From a virus: a stretch of DNA of 64,000 bases. Position numbers and translations under genes: made by a program. The notes beneath the pieces are model-generated. The model was not told the DNA's origin. It saw only the letters and a list, made by a program, of their open reading frames with translations, and ran no database searches. Positions 50,033 through 60,426 of this stretch are shown piece after piece (position 1 is the first letter of the stretch; the number at the start of each line of letters is the position of its first letter). The stretch is taken from IMG/VR virus record IMGVR_UViG_3300028569_002417, positions 62,001 to 126,000 of that record, one strand, 5' to 3'.

Positions 50033-52213
50033 ATGGCACAAACACATCATTACCTATTTGATACGGCTACTGGGTTTAATGACAGTACTGGAAGCGACAA
50101 TTTCGTAAACACAACGGGGACTATTGACGCTTCTGGCAAAATTAATCAAGGTTTTCGTTTTGAATACTTGGGTATGATACCAACAAGCACAGCAAATAAC
50201 TTGTTGCCAACATCTGGCGCATTTACAATAGCTTTTTGGATGAACGAAAACTTTGGTGGTGCTGGTCTTCTTTTGTTCACTGTCGGAGACATGAGTGTTG
50301 CAGTTTACGGAAAAAGTAGTGAAATAGGAGTTTATCAGACTGGATCTGGTACTTTTTATTTCCCCAGAACTAGCGGCTCTTATACTCATTACATCATAAG
50401 TACAAATGGATCTGGAACTTGGACAGTTTATAAAAATAATGTCTCACAAACATTAACAGGTGCTTCAAGTTGGACACCAAACGCCACAACATATAACTCT
50501 ACTAGTGATTTTAGTTTTAATGGTGGATCAAATGGCGATCCAGTATTCATAGACGATCTTAGAATTTATAACGAAGTCATAGATGCCACAGAACGAGCAT
50601 TCATCTATAATTCTGGCACAGGTACACAATCTGATAGTGGTGGTGGCGGTGGAGGATCAGCAACACAACTTAGCGTTACGACACAACCAACAAGATCTTA
50701 TTCAACAAGAAACATTCCAACTCAACCAGTTATAAATCTTCTCACAAGTGGTGGGACAGTTGATGGTGCAGCTACAAATACAGTTTTTGCAAATGTTGTT
50801 TCTGGTGCTGGTACTATCGGTGGTAGTACAAGTGTATCTGCAACTAGTGGTGTTGCTACATTTTCTGGATTAAGCGTTACTGGATTTGGTCCTATTGGAC
50901 TAGGTTTTACCGCATCTGGATTAACAGCAGCTTATGCTACCAGTTTCTTAGTAGACATACCTGTTCCCATTAGACCAATAAGGTCTGAAACTTCTGGATT
51001 AGTTCCAACTTCTGGTCAACTTCAAATTGGTGAATTAGCAATAAACATAGTTGATCAAAAAGGTTATGTTAAAAAAACAGATGGAACAATTGCCACAGTT
51101 TGGCAACCATCAACTCTTACTTCTGGTTCTGTCACTTCTGGATTCATAGGTAACGCTGCTGTAGTCAGCGGAAGTGTCGGCTCTGGACAAATTGGACAAT
51201 TTCATCTTGCTAGCGGAGTTGGAGGCAGTTCTAGCCTTACTTCAGGACAAGTAGTTAGTGGAAATATTGGAAATAATTCAGTTAACTCTGGAAATATCAG
51301 TTCAGGACAGATTGGAACATTTCATCTGGCATCTGGCACATTTTCTTCAGGTCAATTCTTTGTTTCAGGAGCAGTTACATCTGGCGATGTAACTATAAAC
51401 GGCATTTCAATTGGTAGAGGTCTAAGTAACGAGGAAACAAATACAGTTATTGGAAACACTGATGTTTATCCTGCATCTGGAGGTCAAAATGTTTATATTG
51501 GCTATGAAGTTGGAAATTACACTTCTGGACTAGGCGCAAATGTCGTCATTGGCGGATTGGCTGCTCGATATCAAAGAGAGTTGAATCAATCAGTTATTAT
51601 TGGTAGCTTAGTTGCGATTTCGTCTGGAACATTAAACAATGCGACAATTATTGGTGCCAGTGCTGCAATTAATGTTCAATCTGGTATAAATACAACAATT
51701 TTGGGAACATCGGCAGGATCAGATACGTTTCTGAGTGGCAAGGTTACCTCATTATCAAACTGTCTTTTACTTGGCGCATTTGCATCACCTAAATTTCCGT
51801 CAGAAAGCGATTCCATAGCTATTGGTCAAGCTGCAACAACAGAAGGCTCTCAAACCCTAGTAATTGGAACTTCTGTAATTATTTCAGGTACAATTCACGG
51901 TAATATAAATTTCCCCAAAGGCATAAGAATTGGCGGAACAACAGCAAGCATTACATCCGGTGGTTTGCTTACTGCAACACTAGCCTCTGGCATTGTCACT
52001 TCTGGATCAATTGGCAACGGAAGTGTATTTTCCGGGTCGATTGCAAGCGGACAAATAGGCAAATACAGTTTAACAAGTGGTCTTGTCCCATCTTTTACAA
52101 TTAGCGCATCTACTCCATCTAGCCCACTTTATGGTGATAGGTGGTTCGATACAAATACAGGAACATTACTAACTTATATTTATGATGGTGCTACAGCACA
52201 ATGGGTCCAGTAA
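50033..52213 (+). CDS. Multi-domain fibre adhesin (LamG, Ig-like, beta-helix)
   Basis: This 726-residue protein starts MAQTHHYLFDTATGFNDSTG. Residues ~1-195 are a LamG-like domain (FTIAFWMNENFGGAGLLLFT, FIDDLRIYNEVIDATERAFI). Residues ~210-310 form an Ig-like domain (LSVTTQPTRSYSTRNIPTQP...). A linker ends in NIVDQKGYVKKTDGTIATVW. Short Ser-Gly shaft repeats follow (~370-450). Residues ~465-625 (NVYIGYEVGNYTSGLGANVV, IGASAAINVQSGINTTILGT) look like a trimeric beta-helix with repeated VIIG/TTILG turns. The C-terminus YGDRWFDTNTGTLLTYIYDG is common in phage fibres. Confidence 0.78.
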   Translation: MAQTHHYLFDTATGFNDSTGSDNFVNTTGTIDASGKINQGFRFEYLGMIPTSTANNLLPTSGAFTIAFWMNENFGGAGLLLFTVGDMSVAVYGKSSEIGVYQTGSGTFYFPRTSGSYTHYIISTNGSGTWTVYKNNVSQTLTGASSWTPNATTYNSTSDFSFNGGSNGDPVFIDDLRIYNEVIDATERAFIYNSGTGTQSDSGGGGGGSATQLSVTTQPTRSYSTRNIPTQPVINLLTSGGTVDGAATNTVFANVVSGAGTIGGSTSVSATSGVATFSGLSVTGFGPIGLGFTASGLTAAYATSFLVDIPVPIRPIRSETSGLVPTSGQLQIGELAINIVDQKGYVKKTDGTIATVWQPSTLTSGSVTSGFIGNAAVVSGSVGSGQIGQFHLASGVGGSSSLTSGQVVSGNIGNNSVNSGNISSGQIGTFHLASGTFSSGQFFVSGAVTSGDVTINGISIGRGLSNEETNTVIGNTDVYPASGGQNVYIGYEVGNYTSGLGANVVIGGLAARYQRELNQSVIIGSLVAISSGTLNNATIIGASAAINVQSGINTTILGTSAGSDTFLSGKVTSLSNCLLLGAFASPKFPSESDSIAIGQAATTEGSQTLVIGTSVIISGTIHGNINFPKGIRIGGTTASITSGGLLTATLASGIVTSGSIGNGSVFSGSIASGQIGKYSLTSGLVPSFTISASTPSSPLYGDRWFDTNTGTLLTYIYDGATAQWVQ

Positions 52214-52229
52214 AAATTTAGGATAAAAA

Positions 52230-54464
52230 ATGCCAATTAGTTTTCCATCATCACCAACTTCAGGACAAAGATATGAATTCAGCTTCAATGCTTGGATTTA
52301 TAATGGTACATTTTGGCGTTCAACTAACGCCTCTGGAAGCATTACAAGCGGTCAGTTGGGCGACAATGTTATATTCAGCGGTAATATCGCCTCTGGGCAG
52401 GTAGGACAGTACCATCTTGCTAGTGGAGTAGGTGGTGGAGGCGGAGGTAGCCTTACCTCTGGACAAGTCCAGTCGGGGAATATAGGTAACAATTCCGTCA
52501 CAAGCGGCAACATCGCTTCTGGTCAGGTGGGACAGTACCACATTGCCAGCGGAGCAATTGTTCTTTCTTCTGGTCAAGTCCAGTCGGGGAATATTGGCGA
52601 CAATGCAATATTTAGCGGTAATATTGCAATTGGACAAATTGGTTTTTTCCATTTAGCGAGTGGAACACTTGAATTGAGTTCTGGGCAGGTCACAAGTGGC
52701 GAAATTGGCAATAATGCAGTCTTGAGTGGCAACATCGCTTCGGGTCAGGTGGGACAATTTCACATTGCAAGTGGAGCAATTGTTTTATATTCTGGACAAA
52801 TTCAGTCTGGAAATGTGGGCGATAATGCTATATTAAGCGGAAATATTGCATCAGGACAGGTAGGACAATTTCATGTATCAAGTGGAGCCATTACTGTTTC
52901 CTCTGGTCAAGTTCAAAGTGGAAATATTGGCAACAATGCGGTCCTGAGTGGTTCAATTTCTTCGGGTCAGATAGGTCAGTTTCATCTTTCAAGTGGTTCT
53001 GTGACGAGTGGAGCCATAGCCTCTGGTCAAATATTCTCGTTTCACATTGGAAGTGGCGCTGTTCAAAGTGGACAATTAGGTAGCGGACAAGTAGGTTATC
53101 CTCACATTGCCTCAGGAGCAATCACATCAGGCAAGCTGGCGGCAGGCGCTGTGCTAAGTGGAAACTTGGCTTCAGGTCAATTCGGCGGTTTGCATCTGGT
53201 TTCAGGTGCTGTTCAGAATTTTCACATACAGTCGGGTCAAATTTTTGATTATCATATTTTGTCTGGTGCTGTCATAAGTGGAAAATTATCACTAAACGCA
53301 GTTTTAAGTGGAAACATTGCTTCGGGAAATATCGACTGGATTCATATTGCCAACGCTGGTGTGAGAAGCGGAAACATAGCCAGTGGTCAAATCGGCGCTC
53401 CTCACTTGGCAAGCGGTGCAGTCAGAAGCGGAGCCATAGCATCAGGTCAAATCGGACAATTTCACATTTCGTCGGGAGCAATATCAAGTGGTAAAATAAG
53501 TTCAGGATCTATTCTTAGTGGAAATATAGCAAGTGGTCAAATCGGTAGCGGTCACCTAGCGGCAGGTGTCGTCCTTGGGGCTAATATAAAATCAGGCGAT
53601 ATTAAGTCAGGCATGGTTGGAGACGGCGCTGTATTTAATTTTAACATTGCCTCAGGTCAAATATTCAATAACAACATAGCATCAGGCGTTATCTTCAACA
53701 CAAATTTGGGATCAGGTTCTGTAACAAGTGGTGCCATAGCTTCAGGTCAAATTGGACAATTTCATCTTGCCAACAACTCTGTAAGAAGTGGAAATATTGC
53801 CAGCGGTCAGGTCGGTGGTTTTCATATTTCAAGTGGAACTTTTATAAGTGGAGTAATCGCAAGTGGAATTATAGGTTCGGTTCACCTGAGTTCAGGAGCC
53901 TTGTCAAGTGGTCAAATCGGCAGTGGTCAGATAGGCACATTCCATCTTGCGAGTTCATCTATTATTGGAGCCAATATTGGTTCAGGTCAAATTGACACTG
54001 TTCATATTTCTCCTACTGCTGTTGCTTTGCAGGCTTACAGATTGATGACAACAACTTTTAATGCTGGCGAGCTTATTTCTGGAATAAAATCTGTTTGTAT
54101 CGGTTCTGGTGGTGTGATTTTATTAGCTCAATGTGGTAGTGGATTGAGATTACCAGCAATAGGTGTCACTATGAGTGGAGCTTTAAGTGGAACTGCGTGT
54201 TCTGTTGTTTCTTACGGAAGAATATTTAGTGCTGCTTCTGGGATGATTGCAAGTGGATTTGAAGGTAACTTACTTTATGTTGGTTCTGGCGGAATTGTTG
54301 TGAACAGAAGTGGCTTTACTATTGGTGGTGTTTTGTCAGCACCGGGACTTTCTGGTGATATGCAGCAGTCAATCGGCGTGTATGTTAGTGGCGGAATGTT
54401 TGTTATGCCAAGCTTGTGCGTCCACAGAAGTGGATTTGCAAACAACTTACCTTATGATGTTTAA
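52230..54464 (+). CDS. Ser-Gly repeat tail fibre
   Basis: This 744-residue protein starts MPISFPSSPTSGQRYEFSFN, an N-terminal cap shared almost exactly with the next gene. About 560 residues of shaft follow with SGNIASGQIGQFHLASG-type units. The C-terminal ~140 residues (AGELISGIKSVCIGSGGVIL ... RLPAIGVTMSGALSGTACSV ... LYVGSGGIVVNRSGF) form a beta domain also found at the end of the next protein. The gap between the two genes is 13 bases. They are paralogues with different middle parts. Confidence 0.82.
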   Translation: MPISFPSSPTSGQRYEFSFNAWIYNGTFWRSTNASGSITSGQLGDNVIFSGNIASGQVGQYHLASGVGGGGGGSLTSGQVQSGNIGNNSVTSGNIASGQVGQYHIASGAIVLSSGQVQSGNIGDNAIFSGNIAIGQIGFFHLASGTLELSSGQVTSGEIGNNAVLSGNIASGQVGQFHIASGAIVLYSGQIQSGNVGDNAILSGNIASGQVGQFHVSSGAITVSSGQVQSGNIGNNAVLSGSISSGQIGQFHLSSGSVTSGAIASGQIFSFHIGSGAVQSGQLGSGQVGYPHIASGAITSGKLAAGAVLSGNLASGQFGGLHLVSGAVQNFHIQSGQIFDYHILSGAVISGKLSLNAVLSGNIASGNIDWIHIANAGVRSGNIASGQIGAPHLASGAVRSGAIASGQIGQFHISSGAISSGKISSGSILSGNIASGQIGSGHLAAGVVLGANIKSGDIKSGMVGDGAVFNFNIASGQIFNNNIASGVIFNTNLGSGSVTSGAIASGQIGQFHLANNSVRSGNIASGQVGGFHISSGTFISGVIASGIIGSVHLSSGALSSGQIGSGQIGTFHLASSSIIGANIGSGQIDTVHISPTAVALQAYRLMTTTFNAGELISGIKSVCIGSGGVILLAQCGSGLRLPAIGVTMSGALSGTACSVVSYGRIFSAASGMIASGFEGNLLYVGSGGIVVNRSGFTIGGVLSAPGLSGDMQQSIGVYVSGGMFVMPSLCVHRSGFANNLPYDV

Positions 54465-54477
54465 GAGAATATAAAAA

Positions 54478-57400
54478 ATGCCAATCAGCTTTCCATCTTC
54501 GCCTTCATCTGGACAAAGATATGAGTTCAGCTTCAACGCTTGGACTTATAATGGTACATTTTGGCAATCGACGGGATCTTCTGGCCAAATTACCAGTGGT
54601 GCAATAGGCGACAATGTAATTTTTAGTGGCAATATTGCCAGTGGAAGTATTAGTGCTTTTAATTTAGCTAGTGGAGTAGGTGGTTCCAGTCTTGTTCTGA
54701 CAAGTGGTTCAATTACATCTGGTTTTATTGGAAATGATGCAGTAACAAGCGGAAACATCGCATCAGGTCAGGTGGGTCGAGTCCAAATAAATGATTATAA
54801 TGTGGGAACTAATCTCTCCAAAATAAGAGATGGAATAAAAGGATATTTTGCTGGTGGAAGTACTGGAGATTATGTTGCAACAGCAGACAAATTAACATAT
54901 TCGACTGACACGACTGCTGCACAAACCACTGCGAATATAAGTCAAGCAAGAGAGCAATTAGCAGGAATTTCAGAAGGATCAACAAAAGGTTATTTTGCTG
55001 GTGGAATTAATGCAGGAGGTTTTATTGCAACAGCAGATAAAATAACATATTCAAATGATACGACTATAGCACAAACCACTGCAAATTTAAGTAAAGAAAG
55101 ACAAGGATTGGCTGGTTGTTCTGGACAAGGAACAAAAGGTTATTTTGCTGGTGGATCTAGTGGTGCACTTGTTGCAACAGCAGACAAATTAACATATTCG
55201 ACTGACACGACTGCTGCACAAACCACTGCGAATATAAGTCAAGCAAGAGAGCAATTAGCAGGAATTTCAGAAGGATCAACAAAAGGTTATTTTGCTGGTG
55301 GTCGTAGTAGTTTAACCCAGTACAGCACAACGGATAAGATATTATATTCCACAGATACAACTGCTGCACAAACAACAGCCAATCTAAGTCAAGCAAGACG
55401 ACAATTGGCTGGATGCGATGGAGAAGGAAAAAAAGGCTATTTTGCTGGTGGGAATGGTCCTGTGGCAACAGCAGACAAATTAACATATTCCACAGACATA
55501 ACTGTCGCCCAAACAACAGCAAATTTAAGTCAAGCAAAAAATAGTTTAGCAGGTTGTTCTGGAGAAGGAACAAAAGGATTCTTTGCTGGTGGGACTACTG
55601 GTGCCACGCCTATCGCAACAGCAGATAAAATAACATATTCAACTGATACAACTATAGCACAAACAAGTGCTAATTTAAGTCAAGCAAGATTTAACTTGGC
55701 AGGTGTTGGAAATAATTATTCAACAGTATTTGGAGATAATTGCGTTTTTTCTGGCAATATTTCTTCAAGCGAAATTGGATCAATTCATTTTGGATTCTCG
55801 TATCCAACTAGCGGTTCAATTAAATCAGGCAATATCGGCGACAATTCTGTAAATTCTGGAAATATTGGTAGTGGACAAGTTGGAAGATTTCATATAAGTT
55901 ATTTTAATCCGGGTAATAATTTAGCTTTAGTTAGAGGTGGAATAAAAGGTTATTTTGCTGGTGGATATATTGCTGGTGGTGTTGCAACAGCAAATAAATT
56001 AACATATTCAACAGACACAACTACAGTTCAAGCAACAGCAAATTTAAGTCAGTCAAGAGGTTTTTTGGCAGGTTGTTCTGGAGAAGGATCAAAAGGTTAT
56101 TTTGCTGGTGGATCTAATGACGCATCTACAGCATTAGCAACGGCAGATATAGTATCATATTTAACAGATACAACTGCTGCTCAAACAAGTGCAAATCTAA
56201 GTCAAGCAAGATATATATTAGCTGGTTGTTCTGGAGAAAAAACAAAAGGTTATTTTGCTGGTGGAAACACAGGTGCTGCTGTTGCAACAGCAGACAAATT
56301 AACATATTCAACTGACACAACTGCCGCTCAAGCAAGTGCAAATCTAAGTCAAGCGAGAGGATACTTAGCAGGAGTTTCTGAAGGATCAACAAAAGGTTAT
56401 TTTGCTGGTGGATCTACATCTGATGAATCTGGTGTAGCATTATTAACAGCAGATAAATTAACATATTCAACAGACACAACCGCTGCCCAAACATCAGCTA
56501 ATCTAAGTCAAGCAAGATCAGGATTAGCAGGTTGTGACGGAGATGGAATAAAAGGTTATTTTGCTGGTGGATATACTAGCAACTATGTTGCAACATCAGA
56601 TAAATTAACATATTCAACAGACACAACCGCTGCCCAAACATCAGCTAATCTAAGTCAAGCAAGATTATCTTTGGCTGGAATTTCAGAAGGATTAACAAAA
56701 GGTTATTTTGCTGGTGGAAACATAGGTTCAAGTGTTGCAACAGCAGACAAATTAACATATTCAACTGACACAACTATTGCCCAAACAACTGCAAATCTAA
56801 GTCAAGCAAGAGCACAATTGGCTGGAGCAAGTCAAGAATTCACTAGTGTATTTGGCAACAATTCAATAACTTCTGGCAACATATCATCTGGTCAAATTGG
56901 ACAATTTCATTTTTTATCTGGAGTTATACGAACTGCAACGAATATCGTAAACAGTGGAAATTTTGGTGATTCTTCCGTTAATTCAGGAAACATTGCATCA
57001 GGAGTTGTATCCCAATTTAATTTTTCTGATTCTTCTATTTACTCTGATTCAGTAAGAAGCGGAAACGTATCAACATTTAAGTTCGCCAATAATGCCGTTT
57101 TCAGCGGAAATATAAGTAGTAGCAATACAATAACAACTGTAAACTTAGCTTCAGGAGGCGTGCGGAGTGGTGCATTTGGTGACAATGCAATAAGTAGTGG
57201 AGATATTCTCAGCGGTAGAATCACCAGAGATAACATCAGTAGCGGAGCATTCCAATCATTTAATATTGCGAGCGGATCAATAAGCACTGTGAAACTGGCA
57301 AGCGGAGCAGCAGTAGGCGCATTCAACCTTGCAAGCGGAATTGTCGTGAGCGGAAACATTGCTTCTGGCTCTATATTTTTTACCCCATTTATTGATGGAG

Positions 57401-60400
57401 CTATTGAAAGCGGTAACATTGCAAGCGGCGCAATTGGAAATACACATTTGGGGGCTGCGTCCGTAACAAGTGGTGCAGTTCCTAGTGGAACAGTTATTTT
57501 CAATATGGTTGGTGCGAATGCAACAGTTGCTTATAACTTTGCAGATGTCGCATTAGCTTCAGGAAACTTTGCACTCCAGTCTGTAACTGGTGAAAATCTT
57601 GCAGATGGACTTTGGCCAATTCCTACTGCATTTTATGTGTCTGGCGGTATTACCGCTTTCATGTTCAATAACAACTCAATTGTTAGTGGATCAATATCAA
57701 CAACAACCACTTTAATTAGTCAAGGTTATTTTGCAGGTGGATCTACAGGAGCAAATGTTTCAACAACAGACAAAATATTATATTCAACAGACACAACTGC
57801 CGCTCAAACATCTGCCAATCTAAGTCAATCAAGAAATGAATTGGCGGGAATTTCTGATTATACAACTAATGGTTATTTTGCTGGTGGAGCAACATCTTCG
57901 TTTTCTGGACATGTTGCAACAACAGATAAAATTGTATATTCAACAGACACAACTGCCGCTCAAACATCTGCAAATTTAAGTCAAGCAAGACAAGGATTGG
58001 CTGGATGTTCAGGAGAAAGAACAAAAGGATATTTTGCTGGTGGAACTACTCATCAAGTAAACAGCTTAAACACAGCAGACAAGCTAACATATTCAACAGG
58101 CACAACTACCGCACAATCAAGTGCAAACTTAAGTCAAGCAAGATATTACCTTACTGGAATTTCAGAAGGAACAACTAAAGGTTATTTTGCTGGTGGGCAG
58201 AGTAGCACCGTTTTAGTAACGGCAGACAAATTAACATTTTCAAATGATACAACTGCTGCTCAAACAACAGCGGATCTTAGCACGGCAACAGCCTATATTT
58301 CTGGATGTTCTGGCGAAGGAACTAAAGGTTATTTTGCTGGTGGTGGTACATTTGCCATAACAATTAATGCATATAAATTAACATACACAACAGATACAAC
58401 TACCGCTCAAACTACTGCAAATTTAAGTCAAGCAAGAAGAGAATTAGCAGGAATTTCAGAAGGATCAACTGAAGGTTATTTTGCTGGCGGTAACGGTCCT
58501 GTGACAACAACGGATAAGCTATTATTTTCTACTGATACAACTGCTGCACAAACAACCGCTAATTTGAGTCAAGCAAGAAATAGTTTAGCAGGAATTGATG
58601 GCGCACAAAATTATTTAATCATACCTTACCTAGTCACTTCTGGAAAACTAACAACAACAGAAGCCAACGAAATTCGTTTTACAAACTTGGCATCTGGTTC
58701 AGTATTAAGCGGAAATATAGTTTCTGGTGTTGTATTCAGCGATGCAACCACAAATAACTTCTCAAACGCAGGAGTAAGAAGCGGAAATATTGCCTCTGGA
58801 CAAGTTGGTAGAGTTCATTTTGCCAATGAAACAATACTTTCAGGAAATATAGGAAGCGGTGTAATAAGATTCCCAGAATTCTTCGGCGATACTACAACAT
58901 ACACAAATATTGCCAGCGGACAAATTGGGAATGTACATCTTGAATCAATCGATGTTTCACTTCAAACAAAAATGGGATATTTTGCTCCTGTTACATTTTT
59001 TGGTATAACAGGAAATAAATTAAATTATTCCACAGATACAACTTCTTCAATTATAATTTTGAACCAAGCAAGAGTTGCTTTAACTGGAATATCAGAAGGA
59101 TTAACAAAAGGATATTTTGCAGGAGGATATAGTACAGGCGGGACAATTGTTGCAATAACAGAAAAATTCTCATATTCAACAGAAACAACTATTACTCAAG
59201 CAACAGCAAATCTAAGCCAAGCAAGATATCGTTTGGCGGGATGCTCTGGAGAAAGAACAAAAGGTTATTTTGCCGGTGGAACTACTGGAGGATCAGATAT
59301 TGCAACAGCAGACAAATTAACATATTCAACAGACACAACTGTCGCACAAGCAAGCGCAAACTTAAGTCAAGGAAGATTTTACCTTGCTGGAATTTCAGAA
59401 GGATTAACAAAAGGTTATTTTGCTGGTGGAGTATCAATAGCAATCGTTGCAACAGCAGAAAAATTAACATATTCAACAGACACCACAACGGCACAAACAA
59501 CTGCAAATTTAAGCCAAGCAAGATCAGGGGTGGTTGGATGCTCAGGTGAAGGAACAAAAGGTTATTTTGCTGGCGGAGATACAGATTCAGTAGTCACAAC
59601 AGCAGATAAAATAACATATTCAACTGATACGACTGTTGCTCAAACAAGTGCTAATTTAAGTCAAGCAAGATTTTCATTATCAAGTGTATCCCAAGGATCT
59701 ACAAAAGGTTATTTTACAGGAGGAACACTCGATTTTAGTATTATTTATAAAACAGCAGATAAATTAACATATTCAACAGAAACAACTGCTGCTCAAACAA
59801 CAGCAGATTTAAGTGGAGCAAATTATGATTTTGCTGGAATTGATGGTGGCGTGTCTTATTCTCAATTGATTGCAAGCAGCAAGCTTTCATCTGGAACAAT
59901 TGGTCTTACAACAGCAAGTGGACAGAATGCAGCATTCCCATACAATCTCTCAGAAACAGCAGAAATAAATACAAACAGACCAATGTTTGATTATTTCGTT
60001 TTCCAAGAACAGTGTTCAGGCATCAAAGCAGTTTGCATTGCATCTGGAAGCAGAGTTGTAAGGGCACAAAGAGCAAGTGGAATGAGACTTCCAGCAATTG
60101 GCGTTACAAGCGGAACTGTCAACAGCGGAACAATTGGAGCAGTTTACTATTACGGATATGTTGGAAGAACTGGAACATTCGCTCAAAACTCTGGTCTAAA
60201 TAATGGAATTTCTGGATTCCAAGGAAGACCTCTTTATGTCGGATCGGGCGGAAATATCGTTAATCAAAGCGGAATGCGTGGAGCATCCTCTGGCGCACCA
60301 TTCATATCAGGCGACATGCAACAACAAATAGGCATCGCCATGAGCGGAGGACTATTCGTTATGCCAAGTCCAAGAGTTGTAAGATCAGGATTCAGAGGCA

Positions 60401-60426
60401 CATTACCTTATAATCATCCTGCTTAA
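54478..60426 (+). CDS. Giant fibre with four six-blade Kelch-like propellers
   Basis: This 1982-residue protein has the same N-cap (MPISFPSSPSSGQRYEFSFN) and C-terminal domain as the previous fibre. The middle alternates Ser-Gly shaft segments with four blocks of exactly six blades each. Each blade is 47-53 residues: KGYFAGG...VATADKLTYSTDTTAAQ, then TSANLSQAR..LAG.S.GE. The blocks span about 54838-55722, 55946-56836, 57722-58608 and 58972-59857. Six such repeats are enough to close a Kelch-type beta-propeller, a common glycan or protein binder. The first blade of block four has lost the AGG turn. It is likely the main receptor-binding fibre. It converges on the oxygenase gene with a 4-base overlap. 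Confidence 0.85.
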   Translation: MPISFPSSPSSGQRYEFSFNAWTYNGTFWQSTGSSGQITSGAIGDNVIFSGNIASGSISAFNLASGVGGSSLVLTSGSITSGFIGNDAVTSGNIASGQVGRVQINDYNVGTNLSKIRDGIKGYFAGGSTGDYVATADKLTYSTDTTAAQTTANISQAREQLAGISEGSTKGYFAGGINAGGFIATADKITYSNDTTIAQTTANLSKERQGLAGCSGQGTKGYFAGGSSGALVATADKLTYSTDTTAAQTTANISQAREQLAGISEGSTKGYFAGGRSSLTQYSTTDKILYSTDTTAAQTTANLSQARRQLAGCDGEGKKGYFAGGNGPVATADKLTYSTDITVAQTTANLSQAKNSLAGCSGEGTKGFFAGGTTGATPIATADKITYSTDTTIAQTSANLSQARFNLAGVGNNYSTVFGDNCVFSGNISSSEIGSIHFGFSYPTSGSIKSGNIGDNSVNSGNIGSGQVGRFHISYFNPGNNLALVRGGIKGYFAGGYIAGGVATANKLTYSTDTTTVQATANLSQSRGFLAGCSGEGSKGYFAGGSNDASTALATADIVSYLTDTTAAQTSANLSQARYILAGCSGEKTKGYFAGGNTGAAVATADKLTYSTDTTAAQASANLSQARGYLAGVSEGSTKGYFAGGSTSDESGVALLTADKLTYSTDTTAAQTSANLSQARSGLAGCDGDGIKGYFAGGYTSNYVATSDKLTYSTDTTAAQTSANLSQARLSLAGISEGLTKGYFAGGNIGSSVATADKLTYSTDTTIAQTTANLSQARAQLAGASQEFTSVFGNNSITSGNISSGQIGQFHFLSGVIRTATNIVNSGNFGDSSVNSGNIASGVVSQFNFSDSSIYSDSVRSGNVSTFKFANNAVFSGNISSSNTITTVNLASGGVRSGAFGDNAISSGDILSGRITRDNISSGAFQSFNIASGSISTVKLASGAAVGAFNLASGIVVSGNIASGSIFFTPFIDGAIESGNIASGAIGNTHLGAASVTSGAVPSGTVIFNMVGANATVAYNFADVALASGNFALQSVTGENLADGLWPIPTAFYVSGGITAFMFNNNSIVSGSISTTTTLISQGYFAGGSTGANVSTTDKILYSTDTTAAQTSANLSQSRNELAGISDYTTNGYFAGGATSSFSGHVATTDKIVYSTDTTAAQTSANLSQARQGLAGCSGERTKGYFAGGTTHQVNSLNTADKLTYSTGTTTAQSSANLSQARYYLTGISEGTTKGYFAGGQSSTVLVTADKLTFSNDTTAAQTTADLSTATAYISGCSGEGTKGYFAGGGTFAITINAYKLTYTTDTTTAQTTANLSQARRELAGISEGSTEGYFAGGNGPVTTTDKLLFSTDTTAAQTTANLSQARNSLAGIDGAQNYLIIPYLVTSGKLTTTEANEIRFTNLASGSVLSGNIVSGVVFSDATTNNFSNAGVRSGNIASGQVGRVHFANETILSGNIGSGVIRFPEFFGDTTTYTNIASGQIGNVHLESIDVSLQTKMGYFAPVTFFGITGNKLNYSTDTTSSIIILNQARVALTGISEGLTKGYFAGGYSTGGTIVAITEKFSYSTETTITQATANLSQARYRLAGCSGERTKGYFAGGTTGGSDIATADKLTYSTDTTVAQASANLSQGRFYLAGISEGLTKGYFAGGVSIAIVATAEKLTYSTDTTTAQTTANLSQARSGVVGCSGEGTKGYFAGGDTDSVVTTADKITYSTDTTVAQTSANLSQARFSLSSVSQGSTKGYFTGGTLDFSIIYKTADKLTYSTETTAAQTTADLSGANYDFAGIDGGVSYSQLIASSKLSSGTIGLTTASGQNAAFPYNLSETAEINTNRPMFDYFVFQEQCSGIKAVCIASGSRVVRAQRASGMRLPAIGVTSGTVNSGTIGAVYYYGYVGRTGTFAQNSGLNNGISGFQGRPLYVGSGGNIVNQSGMRGASSGAPFISGDMQQQIGIAMSGGLFVMPSPRVVRSGFRGTLPYNHPA
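54838..59857 (+). repeat. 24 Kelch-like coding repeats in four blocks of six
   Basis: Repeats of roughly 141-160 bp lie in four blocks separated by Ser-Gly shaft coding sequence. Blades are highly alike in protein sequence but mostly diverged in third codon positions. One pair is exact: 54873-55004 equals 55170-55301 (132 bp, offset 297). Confidence 0.88.

Noticed and set aside
54478-60426. Diversity-generating retroelement target
   Set aside because: No reverse transcriptase or adenine-biased template/variable pair is seen in the window; repeat variation fits duplication.
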